Shown piece by piece: positions 1 to 6,988 of a stretch of DNA of 18,818 bases. The notes under the pieces are model-generated. The model was not told the DNA's origin and searched no databases. It worked only from the letters and a program-made list of their open reading frames with translations. The first letter of the stretch is position 1. Each line of letters opens with the position of its first letter. The translations under genes were made by a program, and so were the position numbers. The stretch is from Anaerolineae bacterium. Its GTDB lineage: Bacteria; Chloroflexota; Anaerolineae; JAFGEY01. Location of the stretch: contig JAFGIE010000054.1 of assembly GCA_016929775.1 (NCBI GenBank), forward strand, positions 1-18,818. Reading direction: 5' to 3'.

Positions 1-478
1 CCCTCCGCTCCTGCGGGGGGACGCCGGTGAGTCCGTCGTGCGCTCGTCCCTCCGCTCCTGCGGGGGGACGCCGTGTGCGACACCGTCGTGCGCTCGTCCC
101 TCCGCTCCGCGGGGGGACGCCAGTGCCCGGACCGGCGTGAAGAGGGGAGGCAGCGCAGATGCGCCGACGCAGAGCATCGGCGCGAGCGCCGGGTGTGGCT
201 CGTCCCTCCGCTCCTGCGGGGGGACGCTAGTGCCCGAACCGGCGTGAAAGGGGGAGGCAGCGCAGACGCGCCGACGCAGAGCATCGGCGCGAGCGCGGGG
301 TGTGGCTCGTCCCTCCGCTCCGCGGGGGGACGCCGGTGCCCGGACCCGCGTGGAGAGGGGAGGCAGCTCAGACGCGCCGACGCAGAGCATCGGCGCGAGC
401 GCCGGGTGTGGCTCGTCCCTCCGCTCCGCGGGGGGACGCCAGTGCCCGGACCGGCGTGAAGAGGGCAGGCAGCGCAGA
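1..478. repeat. GC-rich tandem repeat array (two short and four long units)
   Basis: Units start with CCCTCCGCTCC(T)GCGGGG at 1, 48, 98, 204, 311 and 417. The first two are about 47-50 bp; the next three are 106-107 bp and the last is cut at about 478. Long units share a second block with the inverted repeat GCGCCGA / TCGGCGC around a 9-nt loop, and each unit start (CGTCCC...GGGACG) can also fold as a hairpin. Units are 90 percent or more alike by eye, with a few substitutions. The array runs off the left edge of the window, so its full size is unknown. It carries no unique spacers, so it is not a CRISPR. It looks like a GC-rich minisatellite or an intergenic palindromic repeat family. Confidence 0.85.
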
Positions 479-785
479 TCGTGTCGATCTCGGGCGGCGC
501 AAAGCACGCCAGCCCCGACAAGATCTGGCGCGCCATGGTGGCGCTGCGCCGCGCGTGGTCGGTCGGGTCGCCGCTCTTGTAGGTCCACAGATCGTGCAGC
601 ATGCCGGCGATCGTCGACAGCTCGGCGTCTAAGCCCCGCGCGCGAGCTAGGAGGGCGCAGGCCTGAGCCACGCCGTAGAGATGGACAAAGCCGCAGCGGC
701 GCTCCTCCACGTCCGGCTGGGCGCGCAGGACCTGGTCCACGACCTGGCGGACGCGCTCGGTGCGGTCCAGCTCGACAGCTGTCAT
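476..785 (-). pseudogene. HD-domain protein, 3' end lost into repeat array
   Basis: Reading from ATG at 785 on the minus strand gives a protein starting MTAVELDRTERV. It has the helical core of small HD-superfamily metal-dependent phosphohydrolases: H35, the HD pair at H64-D65 (motif AGMLHDLWTYK) and H77 in DHARRSA. The family-like sequence continues to about residue 104 (PPEIDTICAA), where homologues normally go on with an A-I-x-x-H-S type helix and a conserved D-A-D segment. Here the frame instead enters the tandem repeats and stays open, with no stop, to the window edge. The gene follows the upstream isomerase by 13 nt, so it is the last member of that operon. The substrate is unknown. It is probably non-functional, unless the assembly at the repeat is wrong. 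Confidence 0.7.
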
Positions 786-798
786 TGCACGCTCGCGC

Positions 799-1614
799 CT
801 ACTGGGCCAACAGGTCGCGCAGGAAGGCGACGTCGCGCGCCATATCCTCGCTCACCGCTTGTGCGGTCTGCACGCCATACTCGCGGTGGACCGAGATCCA
901 CCCATCATAGCCCGCCTGGCGCAGGCACGCCACCACCTCGGACCACGGGACCATGCCCTGCCCCAGCGGAACAGACTGCCGCCTCATGCGCATTCCGCCG
1001 GTGCTCTCGTCTCTGATCCACAGGTAGTCCTTGAACGCCGCGACCGCGATCCGGTCGCGGAGCAGGTCGAGCCCGATCCGCCACCCGCCCAGCCCGCCCT
1101 CCACCATCAGGTGGCCCGGGTCCACGTATGCGCCGACCGCGGCGGGATCGCGATCGGCGATCAGGCGCCAGACCAGCGGGGCGTAGGCCGAGACGAAATC
1201 GCCGGAGTGGTTGTGGATCACGGCGCGCACGCCCGTGCGCTGGGCTAGGGCCTCGATCCCGTCCAGGTCGCGCTGCGCGGCGTCGATTGCGCTGTGGATC
1301 GTGCCCATGCCCGCATAGCGCCAATAGCCGAGCTTGAGGTTGGGCACCCCTGCGCGCGCCGCCTCCTCGAAGATGTCGGCGGCGTAGGGCTCGCCGGCGG
1401 AGGTGATGCCGGTCGTGACCAGGGGCACTGCCAGGCCTGCGTCGCCGAGGGTACGGATTGCGGGCCCCAGCTGGGCGCGCGCGTGCTCGGGGAGGACGTG
1501 TCCGCCTAGGCGGACGGTGAGGTCTACGCCCTCGAAGCCGAGCGAGGCGATCACATGTCCGGCTGCAGCCACATCCAGCTCACCCAGGTGCTTGGAGAAC
1601 ATCATCAGCTTCAT
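799..1614 (-). CDS. Sugar phosphate isomerase/epimerase-like TIM barrel (AP endonuclease 2 family)
   Basis: The 271-residue protein has the xylose-isomerase-like TIM-barrel pattern: GFEGVDL near residues 26-32, H134/H136 in AVIHNHSGDF, D165 and H168 in YVDPGHLM, and E245 in the C-terminal SVHREY. These are at positions where the family binds a divalent metal. The C-terminal LGQGMVPWSEV...GYDGWISV segment is also typical of the family. Members isomerise or epimerise sugars, keto-sugars or inositol derivatives; the substrate cannot be read from sequence. The ATG at 1614 is preceded by GAGGTGG. It lies 32 bp downstream of the enolase-superfamily gene and 13 bp before the HD gene, so it is probably part of a sugar-acid catabolic operon. 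It is cytoplasmic, with no signal peptide. Confidence 0.85.
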   Translation of the reverse strand: MKLMMFSKHLGELDVAAAGHVIASLGFEGVDLTVRLGGHVLPEHARAQLGPAIRTLGDAGLAVPLVTTGITSAGEPYAADIFEEAARAGVPNLKLGYWRYAGMGTIHSAIDAAQRDLDGIEALAQRTGVRAVIHNHSGDFVSAYAPLVWRLIADRDPAAVGAYVDPGHLMVEGGLGGWRIGLDLLRDRIAVAAFKDYLWIRDESTGGMRMRRQSVPLGQGMVPWSEVVACLRQAGYDGWISVHREYGVQTAQAVSEDMARDVAFLRDLLAQ

Positions 1615-1646
1615 GGTCCCACCTCATGCGCGGCGCTCGCCGCGCG

Positions 1647-3056
1647 CTAGATCGCCTGCGCGCTCGCAGCTGGCTCGGGCAGCGCGCGTTCGATCTCGTC
1701 CAGGCGGTAGCCGAACCCCGGTCCGCGCAGCGTCGATAGATCCACCCTCCCCTCCCGCCTGCGGTAGAGGCCCGGGTGGACGCGCGCCTCCGCCTGCGAC
1801 GCGTCGGGGTAGAACTGCATGGCGTTGGTCTCCACGCCCATGATCGTCCCGGCGTGGGCTGCGAGCAAGACGTGCGGGATCTGCGCCAACATGGGGTTCG
1901 TCAGGTCCTGGACCATGGTGGTCATCCCGTGCGCCGCCGCCCAGCACAGGGCGAGCAGCGCGCCGGTCTGCGTTTTGCACGTCTTGAGCGCGACCCCCGT
2001 CCAGCCGAGCGACCGCCCCAGGCGGACCAACTGCCAGTCGTGCGCGCTCTCGTCCATGAACAGCGGCTTGCGCGCCGACACGCTGTGCACGTCGATCCGG
2101 TGCGCCTCCAAGTCGTAGGGGAAGGGCTGCTCGACGTACAGGATCATGCCATAGATCCGGGGGTGCTCGACCAGCAGCCGGTCGAGGATCTCGACCACGT
2201 AGCCCGGGTCGGTCACGGTGCAGTTGAAATCGGTCGTCAGCCAGTGCACGCCCCCCGTGATCGCGATCTCGCCGACGCGGACCAGCCGCCGATAGTCCCA
2301 CGCGGCATCGGTGCCGCGCAGCTTGATCTTGAGGCAGCGCAGCCCATCGCGCGCGATCCAGTCGGGCAGGGTCACCGGGTAGCCATCGTCAGGCTCCGCG
2401 CCGCTCAGCTCGGATGCGTCGACGGGATCGAGTCCCCCGACCAGGTGCCACGCCGGAAGCGTGTCGGGGCGGGGGTGCACCAGGTAGTCGCGCGGATATC
2501 GCCCTGCGAACGAGATCCCGCTGTCGGGCGCCGCCTCGACATAGTGCGCCAGGTCGTGGTTCATGTGGCGTGGCCCGTAGGTCTCGTAGACGGGCAGGTC
2601 GTGCAGCACGCCGTAGGCATCGTGCAGCGCAATGTCAAACGCCGAACAGCAGACCAGCGCTGCGAGCCAGGGCATCGCGCCGGCGGCGTCGCGCCCGGCG
2701 TTGAACGCTGCCAAGAGACCGGGCAGCACATCGCGTTGGAAGGCATGCCCCACGTGGAGCGGATGTCCCCATCTCTCGTGGCAAGCCCAGGCGGAAGCCA
2801 GGCGCACGCAGAACGCACGCAGCGCTTGGTGCCGTTCCTCGTACGAGAGCGCGCTGGGCCAGACCCACTGCACGCTGAGCGGGGTCTCTCCCCACCCTTC
2901 CGCCGACCTGCCGGCGCGATCCGCGACGCGCAGGTTGACGCGCGCGCAGGTGACGTGGGTCAGCGTCTCGGGCCCGAACTTGAGCGGGACGCGCGTCTCG
3001 ACCGGCAGGAAGCGCAGGGTCGCGGCGATGGGGCGTACGTCCGTCGGCTTGTCCAT
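1647..3056 (-). CDS. Enolase-superfamily protein (mandelate racemase/muconate-lactonising type)
   Basis: The 469-residue protein is an enolase-superfamily member. The barrel carries LKIKL (K243 and K245, KxK general base), DFN (D276), E309 in YVEQPFP, the D335-E336 pair in FMDESAHDW and K358 in ALKTCKTQTG. This is the layout of three acidic metal ligands and facing lysines of the MLE/epimerase-like subgroup, so it should remove a proton alpha to a carboxylate. It is longer than the usual 350-400 residues, with an extended N-terminal capping domain and an insertion around 180-235. The ATG at 3056 was chosen because it follows the dehydrogenase stop by 4 nt; the frame is open further upstream, but inside that gene. 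It likely acts on a sugar acid or related carboxylate with its operon partners; dehydratase, racemase and cycloisomerase activities cannot be told apart here. Confidence 0.8.
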   Translation of the reverse strand: MDKPTDVRPIAATLRFLPVETRVPLKFGPETLTHVTCARVNLRVADRAGRSAEGWGETPLSVQWVWPSALSYEERHQALRAFCVRLASAWACHERWGHPLHVGHAFQRDVLPGLLAAFNAGRDAAGAMPWLAALVCCSAFDIALHDAYGVLHDLPVYETYGPRHMNHDLAHYVEAAPDSGISFAGRYPRDYLVHPRPDTLPAWHLVGGLDPVDASELSGAEPDDGYPVTLPDWIARDGLRCLKIKLRGTDAAWDYRRLVRVGEIAITGGVHWLTTDFNCTVTDPGYVVEILDRLLVEHPRIYGMILYVEQPFPYDLEAHRIDVHSVSARKPLFMDESAHDWQLVRLGRSLGWTGVALKTCKTQTGALLALCWAAAHGMTTMVQDLTNPMLAQIPHVLLAAHAGTIMGVETNAMQFYPDASQAEARVHPGLYRRREGRVDLSTLRGPGFGYRLDEIERALPEPAASAQAI

Positions 3057-3060
3057 GGCG

Positions 3061-4068
3061 CTATGCCATCGTCTCCAGCATGTCGAGGGTGACGCCGTAG
3101 CGCAGCGGCTGTCCGGCGTAAAAGCGCTGCAGCTCCTCGACCATCCACTGGCCCTGCCGGTGACGCGTCTCGATCGACGCGCCCGCAATGTGCGGCGTCA
3201 AGATCACGTTGTCGAGCTCCCGGAATGGGTTCTCCGTGGGGAGTGGTTCCTGGTCGAACACGTCGAGCGCCGCTTGGATTCGCCCGCGCTTCAGCTCGGC
3301 AAGCAGGGCGTCATAGTCGATCACCCACGAGCGCGCCGTGTTGATAAAGCACGCCCCATCCTGCATCAGGCCGAGCTGCCGGGCGCCGATCATGTGATGT
3401 GTCTCTTTGGTCGAGGGCGCCTGCACAGAGACCACGGGGCATTCGGCGAACAGCGTGTCGAGGTCGGTCCGGTGGACGCCCAACGCGGCGGCGCGCTCCT
3501 CGCTCAGGTAGGGGTCGTAGACCCAGACCTCGGCTTCGACGGCTTTGAGCAGGCGGATGAACCAACGACCGGTGTAGCCCGCGCCAACCACGCCGACGCG
3601 CGTTCCCGCGATCTCGTGGCCCATGGGCAGCCCACGGGCTGCGCCCCAGTCCCCGTTCCGCATCAAGCGGTCGCGCAGGTGGATGCCGCGCAGGAGCATC
3701 ATGGCGAAAGCCAGCGACAGGTCCGCGACGGCGCCGGCGATCGCCGAGGCGGCGTGCGTCACGGCGATCCCGCGCTCGAACACCGGGGGCGGCAGTATGC
3801 CGCGGATGCTGCCCGCGGTGTGCGCGATCACCTGCAGCCTGTCTGCCGCGGCGAGCACCTCGTCGGTGAAGCGTGGGGTGCCCCAACTAGTGAGCACCGC
3901 GTCGTAGCCGCCGATCGCGGCAGCCAGGTCCTCCGGGCGCTGCCGCTCCTCACTGTCGAGGAAGGTGACCTCCCCCAGGTCGTGCAGCGCCTGGTCCGCC
4001 CGCGGCGCAAAGAGCTCTTGGTACAACGATGGGCGGAACGCAACATAGATGCGGGGCTTGGGTGACAT
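3061..4068 (-). CDS. NAD-dependent D-2-hydroxyacid dehydrogenase
   Basis: The 335-residue protein has both domains of the D-isomer 2-hydroxyacid dehydrogenase family. The nucleotide-binding motif GAGYTG is at 162-167, followed by D185 in VYDPY, which favours NAD over NADP. The catalytic triad is R246 (NTARSW), E274 (FDQEPLP) and H293 (LTPHIAGAS). It would interconvert a 2-keto acid and a D-2-hydroxy acid, probably of sugar-acid origin judging from its neighbours. The ATG at 4068 is chosen over in-frame upstream codons because AGGAGG lies 11 nt before it and the fold starts at PRIYVAF. It is the first gene of the minus-strand operon and has its own promoter at 4161-4189. Hydroxypyruvate/glyoxylate reductase or phosphoglycerate dehydrogenase-like roles are possible. 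Confidence 0.88.
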   Translation of the reverse strand: MSPKPRIYVAFRPSLYQELFAPRADQALHDLGEVTFLDSEERQRPEDLAAAIGGYDAVLTSWGTPRFTDEVLAAADRLQVIAHTAGSIRGILPPPVFERGIAVTHAASAIAGAVADLSLAFAMMLLRGIHLRDRLMRNGDWGAARGLPMGHEIAGTRVGVVGAGYTGRWFIRLLKAVEAEVWVYDPYLSEERAAALGVHRTDLDTLFAECPVVSVQAPSTKETHHMIGARQLGLMQDGACFINTARSWVIDYDALLAELKRGRIQAALDVFDQEPLPTENPFRELDNVILTPHIAGASIETRHRQGQWMVEELQRFYAGQPLRYGVTLDMLETMA

Positions 4069-4160
4069 GCGGGTTCGACCTCCTGTCTGGCAGTCCGGAT
4101 CTACCACGGGCGTGTGGACGATGCCGTGCGCAGCGTCCCTGGGGCGCACCAGCATGCCCG

Positions 4161-4189
4161 ATCGTAACAGGTCGCCGTTACTTTGTCAA
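4161..4189 (-). promoter_or_regulatory. Sigma70-type promoter for the dehydrogenase operon
   Basis: On the minus strand TTGACA (4184-4189) is followed after 17 bp by TACGAT (4161-4166). The -35 is a perfect consensus match and the spacing is ideal. Transcription would start near 4154, giving a leader of about 86 nt before the dehydrogenase ATG. Confidence 0.7.
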
Positions 4190-4206
4190 AACGATCGTCC
4201 CAGAAC

Positions 4207-4239
4207 CCGTTGACAAACGGTCCTCTGTCATGGTATCCT
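4207..4239 (+). promoter_or_regulatory. Divergent sigma70-type promoter with operator-like palindrome
   Basis: TTGACA (4210-4215) and TATCCT (4234-4239) are spaced by 18 bp. The -35 lies inside the perfect inverted repeat CCGTT-GACA-AACGG (4207-4220), so a repressor bound there would block it. The -35 element of the opposing promoter is only about 20 bp away, so one regulator could control both directions. The regulator is not in this window. Confidence 0.6.
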
Positions 4240-4525
4240 GTATCGCAGGTAGGAGTACGTGACGGTGACGGCGCCGTCCATCACTTATGCTGCGCGATCG
4301 GGCGTCGCGCACCTCTCCCCACACCGATCTCATCGCCGACCTGACCGCATGCCCGGCGCATAGTCAAGCCGTACCGTCCAGCCAACCCGCTAGAGATTCG
4401 TCCAATGCCCTCGGGGCCGTCTGGATAGCTGATCTATAGGGCAGGCTGTCGCTAGCCTGCCCCCGTGTGCCGCGGCGAGGGATCGCGGATGTGGACCCGT
4501 GAACCGTCAGGAGGTGGAGGCGACC
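4240..4525 (+). other. Long leader between promoter and M19 gene
   Basis: About 280 nt separate the predicted transcript start (about 4246) from the dipeptidase ATG. The stretch contains AGGAG at 4251-4255 just before a 34-codon frame (GTG at 4259, stop 4361-4363), a second frame of 50 codons without a ribosome binding site (ATG 4287, stop 4437-4439), the 12-bp palindrome GACGGCGCCGTC at 4267-4278 and the hairpin at 4439-4462. Neither small frame resembles a known peptide. No known riboswitch class was recognised. Confidence 0.4.
4439..4462 (+). other. Perfect 9-bp stem-loop in the M19 leader
   Basis: GGGCAGGCT (4439-4447) pairs perfectly with AGCCTGCCC (4454-4462) around a 6-nt loop. It is followed by two more C residues and no T run, so it is not a classical intrinsic terminator. 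It lies directly after the stop of the 50-codon frame and 63 nt before the M19 ATG. It could be an mRNA-stabilising or attenuating structure. Confidence 0.5.
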
Positions 4526-5683
4526 ATGAGCGAGGTGGAGAACAGCGTGTGGTATCAGATCCATCACGGAGAAGCGCCGATCGTGGACATGCACGTCCAC
4601 CCGTCGCTCAAGACGTTCTTGTTCAAGCGGGTGCTGACCATGCGCGCTGGCGCACACCGCGCGTTCAACCCGTTCAGCCTGCGCACCGACTTTGGCCGGC
4701 TGGCGGAGGGCGGTGTCGACGTGGTGTTGTCGGCTGCCTATGCGCCCGAGCACGACATCATCCGCGACTGTTTCTATCTGCGCGTCCTGCGTTTCGTGCT
4801 GCCGATCACCTACCTGAACATCTTTCGCAAGGACTACCTGCCCGTGACGCTGCACATCCTCGACGTGATGGAAGAGCAGGTGCGGCGCGCGCACGAGCAG
4901 GGCAAGGCGCGCGTGCAGATGGCGCGCTCGGTGCGCGAGCTGGACGCGATCCTGGCCCAAGGACCCAAGCGACCGATCGCCGTGGTTCACTCGGTGGAGG
5001 GCGCGCACAGCCTGGACGGCAAGATCGAGAGCCTGCACCGGCTGTTCGAGCGCGGGGTAGCCTACCTGACGTTGGCCCACTTTTACGAGAACCCCGCCGT
5101 GGCGCCCGTCTTTCCCTATCCAGAGAGCGTGCAGGGCCTGCGCTGTTTCCAGTACGGGCCTGACCTGACGCGTGGCCTGACGTCCTTTGGCGAAGAGGTG
5201 GTCGAAGCCATGGTCGACATGGGCATGATCATCGACGTGTGCCACTGCACGCCGTCTGCGCGCGCCCGGATCTATGACATCGTCGGCAAGCGGAGGCCGA
5301 TCATTGCCTCACACGTCGGGGCGTACGAGATCAACCCCAGTCCCTACAACCTCAAGGACTGGGAGATCAAGCGGATCGCCGATACGGGCGGGCTGTCCGC
5401 CGTGATCCTGATGAACTATTGGCTCATGGCGCACGAGACCAAGCGCGGGCTGAACTTTATCGCGCGCACGATCGACCACTTTGCCCGCGTGGGCGGGATC
5501 GACCACGTCGGGATCGGGACCGACTATGACGGGTTCACCGATCCCCCGGACGAGGTCAAAGACGCGTCCGAGTTGCCGCGGCTGACGCAGCGCCTGCTGG
5601 CGGAGGGGTTCAGCCGCACGGCGATCGAAAAGGTCTGGGGCGGCAACGCGATCCGCGTGCTGCACGACGGCTGGGGCCGGTAG
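4526..5683 (+). CDS. M19 (membrane dipeptidase)-family metallohydrolase
   Basis: The 385-residue protein has the peptidase M19 TIM-barrel pattern: metal-binding DMHVH at 21-25, bridging glutamate E158 in HSVEGAHSL, H240 in DVCHCTP, H263 in ASHVGAY and D333 in GIGTDYDGF. Family members hydrolyse dipeptides, often with a C-terminal D-residue, using two zinc ions. The first motif differs from the usual HxD form of M19 (DGHNDL), so the substrate may be another small amide. There is no signal peptide or lipobox, so it is cytoplasmic. The ATG at 4526 is preferred over the GTG at 4499 because AGGAGG and GGAGG lie at 4509-4520 in front of it. It is transcribed divergently from the dehydrogenase operon and converges on the hydrolase relic, 9 nt away. 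Confidence 0.85.
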   Translation: MSEVENSVWYQIHHGEAPIVDMHVHPSLKTFLFKRVLTMRAGAHRAFNPFSLRTDFGRLAEGGVDVVLSAAYAPEHDIIRDCFYLRVLRFVLPITYLNIFRKDYLPVTLHILDVMEEQVRRAHEQGKARVQMARSVRELDAILAQGPKRPIAVVHSVEGAHSLDGKIESLHRLFERGVAYLTLAHFYENPAVAPVFPYPESVQGLRCFQYGPDLTRGLTSFGEEVVEAMVDMGMIIDVCHCTPSARARIYDIVGKRRPIIASHVGAYEINPSPYNLKDWEIKRIADTGGLSAVILMNYWLMAHETKRGLNFIARTIDHFARVGGIDHVGIGTDYDGFTDPPDEVKDASELPRLTQRLLAEGFSRTAIEKVWGGNAIRVLHDGWGR

Positions 5684-5692
5684 GCGACCAGC

Positions 5693-5920
5693 CTAGCTCA
5701 CTGCTGCCGGCGTCCAGCGCCACCCCCGCTCCAGCTTGGTCACCAGGCCCACGCTGGGGAAGGGCGGAAAGTGCTGGCCCATGACCAGGATCTGCTCCTG
5801 CGCGACGAGGTCAAAGATGCGCCGCTTGCTTTGCTCGGCCTGTGGGGGATCGAGGTCGTAGACTGGCAGCCAGTCCGGGTGCTCGAGATGGAGGGGATGG
5901 AGGACCACGATCGCATTCCC
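5693..5920 (-). pseudogene. C-terminal relic of a metallo-beta-lactamase-fold hydrolase
   Basis: The frame ending at 5693 encodes about 75 residues typical of the C-terminus of MBL-fold metallohydrolases: VVLHPLHLEHPDWLPVYDLD, then SKRRIFDLVAQEQILVMGQH (the last metal-ligand region with HFPPFPSVGLV) and the closing WRWTP. The N-terminal two thirds, including the HxHxDH zinc motif, are missing. Upstream sequence in the same frame is only the shadow of the patatin gene, and there is no start codon with a ribosome binding site at the boundary. Homology begins within about 10 nt of the patatin stop codon, which suggests a recombination that joined the patatin gene to the remnant. Not expected to be functional. 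Confidence 0.7.
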
Positions 5921-5928
5921 GAGTGCGT

Positions 5929-6858
5929 TCAGACCCACTCCTCCTGGATCCAGCGCGCCGTCGCGTCGAGGTCGAGCTCCTGGGCAAAGCGCACCAGGTA
6001 GGGGATCTGGTCTACGGCGTCCATGGGCACCGACACGCCCGCGGGGTAGACGGGCGCGAGACGGTGGTAGCGCTGCCCCAGCATCTGCCGACACTGAAAG
6101 TCGGCGATGCCGGCGCTGCCCTCGAGCATGAGCGTGACCAGGGGGCGCGCCCACTGCACGTAGCCCCAGTTGAGGCGCTTGCCCGAGATGTAGGTCAGCG
6201 AGGCGCCGGTGCCGAGCGAGAGGAGCACGACCTCGTCCAGGGCGGGGCGCTCGCGGAACCGGGCGTCCTGCGCCTGTGCGAGCGCGCACATGCTGGGGTT
6301 TGTGGCGTATACTCCGCCGTCCACATAGCCGTCGACGGTGGAAAAGTAGGTCGGCGCGGCGGCGGTATAGAGCCCCACCCGGCGCACGAGGGCTTCGGCG
6401 TCGCTGTCCTCTCCCGGGTAGTTGTGGAACAACTTGGGCTTCCAGGTGCGCGCGTGCCCCCCGGCGCCCTCGTTGTCGAGGTCAAAGGACGTGATCAGGA
6501 CGCGCTTGGCGAGGTCGCCCAGGGTTGCGTCCCCAAAGATGCGCGCCAGCTCGCGCTCCAGGACGGCGATGTCATAGTCGGCGCCGACGAGTTTGCCCAG
6601 GTCGCGCACGTCGTCGAGCCACGTATCGGCAAAGACCGCAGGGCCCTGGCGCTCGTACAGCTCGCGGATGCTCTGCAGGTCGAGGCCATACGCGATCGCG
6701 AGCGCGAGCAGCCCGCCGGTCGAGGTGCCGGCGATCAGGTCGACCTGGCTCAGCCAGTCCTCGATGCCGGTCGTACGGGTCAGGCGCTGCATGGCGATCG
6801 CGGTGACGATGCCCTTGATCCCGCCGCCATCGAGGGACAGGATGCGGTACCTGGTCAT
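5929..6858 (-). CDS. Patatin-like phospholipase
   Basis: The 309-residue protein is a complete patatin-family lipid acyl hydrolase. The oxyanion-hole motif DGGGIKG is at residues 10-16, the nucleophile elbow GTSTGG at 44-49 (Ser46), and the catalytic Asp is D180 in the DGG motif (VDGGVYATNP). These form the Ser-Asp dyad that releases fatty acids from membrane lipids or acyl esters. There is no signal peptide, so it is cytoplasmic or membrane-peripheral. The ATG at 6858 is preceded by GAAAGGAT. Its own promoter (6891-6919) separates it from the secreted-protein gene. Bacterial patatins include housekeeping lipases and phage-defence effectors (CBASS type), but no cyclase or sensor gene is adjacent, so a defence role is unsupported. 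Confidence 0.9.
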   Translation of the reverse strand: MTRYRILSLDGGGIKGIVTAIAMQRLTRTTGIEDWLSQVDLIAGTSTGGLLALAIAYGLDLQSIRELYERQGPAVFADTWLDDVRDLGKLVGADYDIAVLERELARIFGDATLGDLAKRVLITSFDLDNEGAGGHARTWKPKLFHNYPGEDSDAEALVRRVGLYTAAAPTYFSTVDGYVDGGVYATNPSMCALAQAQDARFRERPALDEVVLLSLGTGASLTYISGKRLNWGYVQWARPLVTLMLEGSAGIADFQCRQMLGQRYHRLAPVYPAGVSVPMDAVDQIPYLVRFAQELDLDATARWIQEEWV

Positions 6859-6890
6859 GGACGTATCCTTTCAGTCGGGGTCTGAAGAGG

Positions 6891-6919
6891 ATCATACCAC
6901 AGCTCGTGCGGAGGCACAA
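6891..6919 (-). promoter_or_regulatory. Predicted promoter of the patatin gene
   Basis: On the minus strand TTGTGC (6914-6919) and TATGAT (6891-6896) are separated by 17 bp. The -10 matches consensus in five of six positions; the -35 is weaker. The leader is about 27 nt. Confidence 0.55.
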
Positions 6920-6988
6920 CTCTACATAAGACAAAGGGGTTAAGCGGGCCGAGCAGTCGCATGTACGAGGCACCTTGCCAGGGCGTCT

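Noticed and set aside
1..478. Possible CRISPR array
   Set aside because: Repeats are contiguous, with no unique spacers of even length; unit variation is only point changes and a block deletion, and no cas genes are nearby.
1776..4065. Long plus-strand open frames (1776-3092 and 2632-4065)
   Set aside because: They lie antisense to the enolase-superfamily and dehydrogenase genes, show Arg/Gly/Pro/His-biased composition typical of GC-rich shadows and have no recognisable motifs.
4439..4462. Intrinsic terminator before the M19 gene
   Set aside because: A perfect stem, but no T run follows; listed only as a stem-loop of unknown role.
5929..6858. Patatin as an anti-phage CBASS effector
   Set aside because: No nucleotide cyclase, HORMA, TRIP13 or ubiquitin-like partner is next to it, so a defence role has no support.
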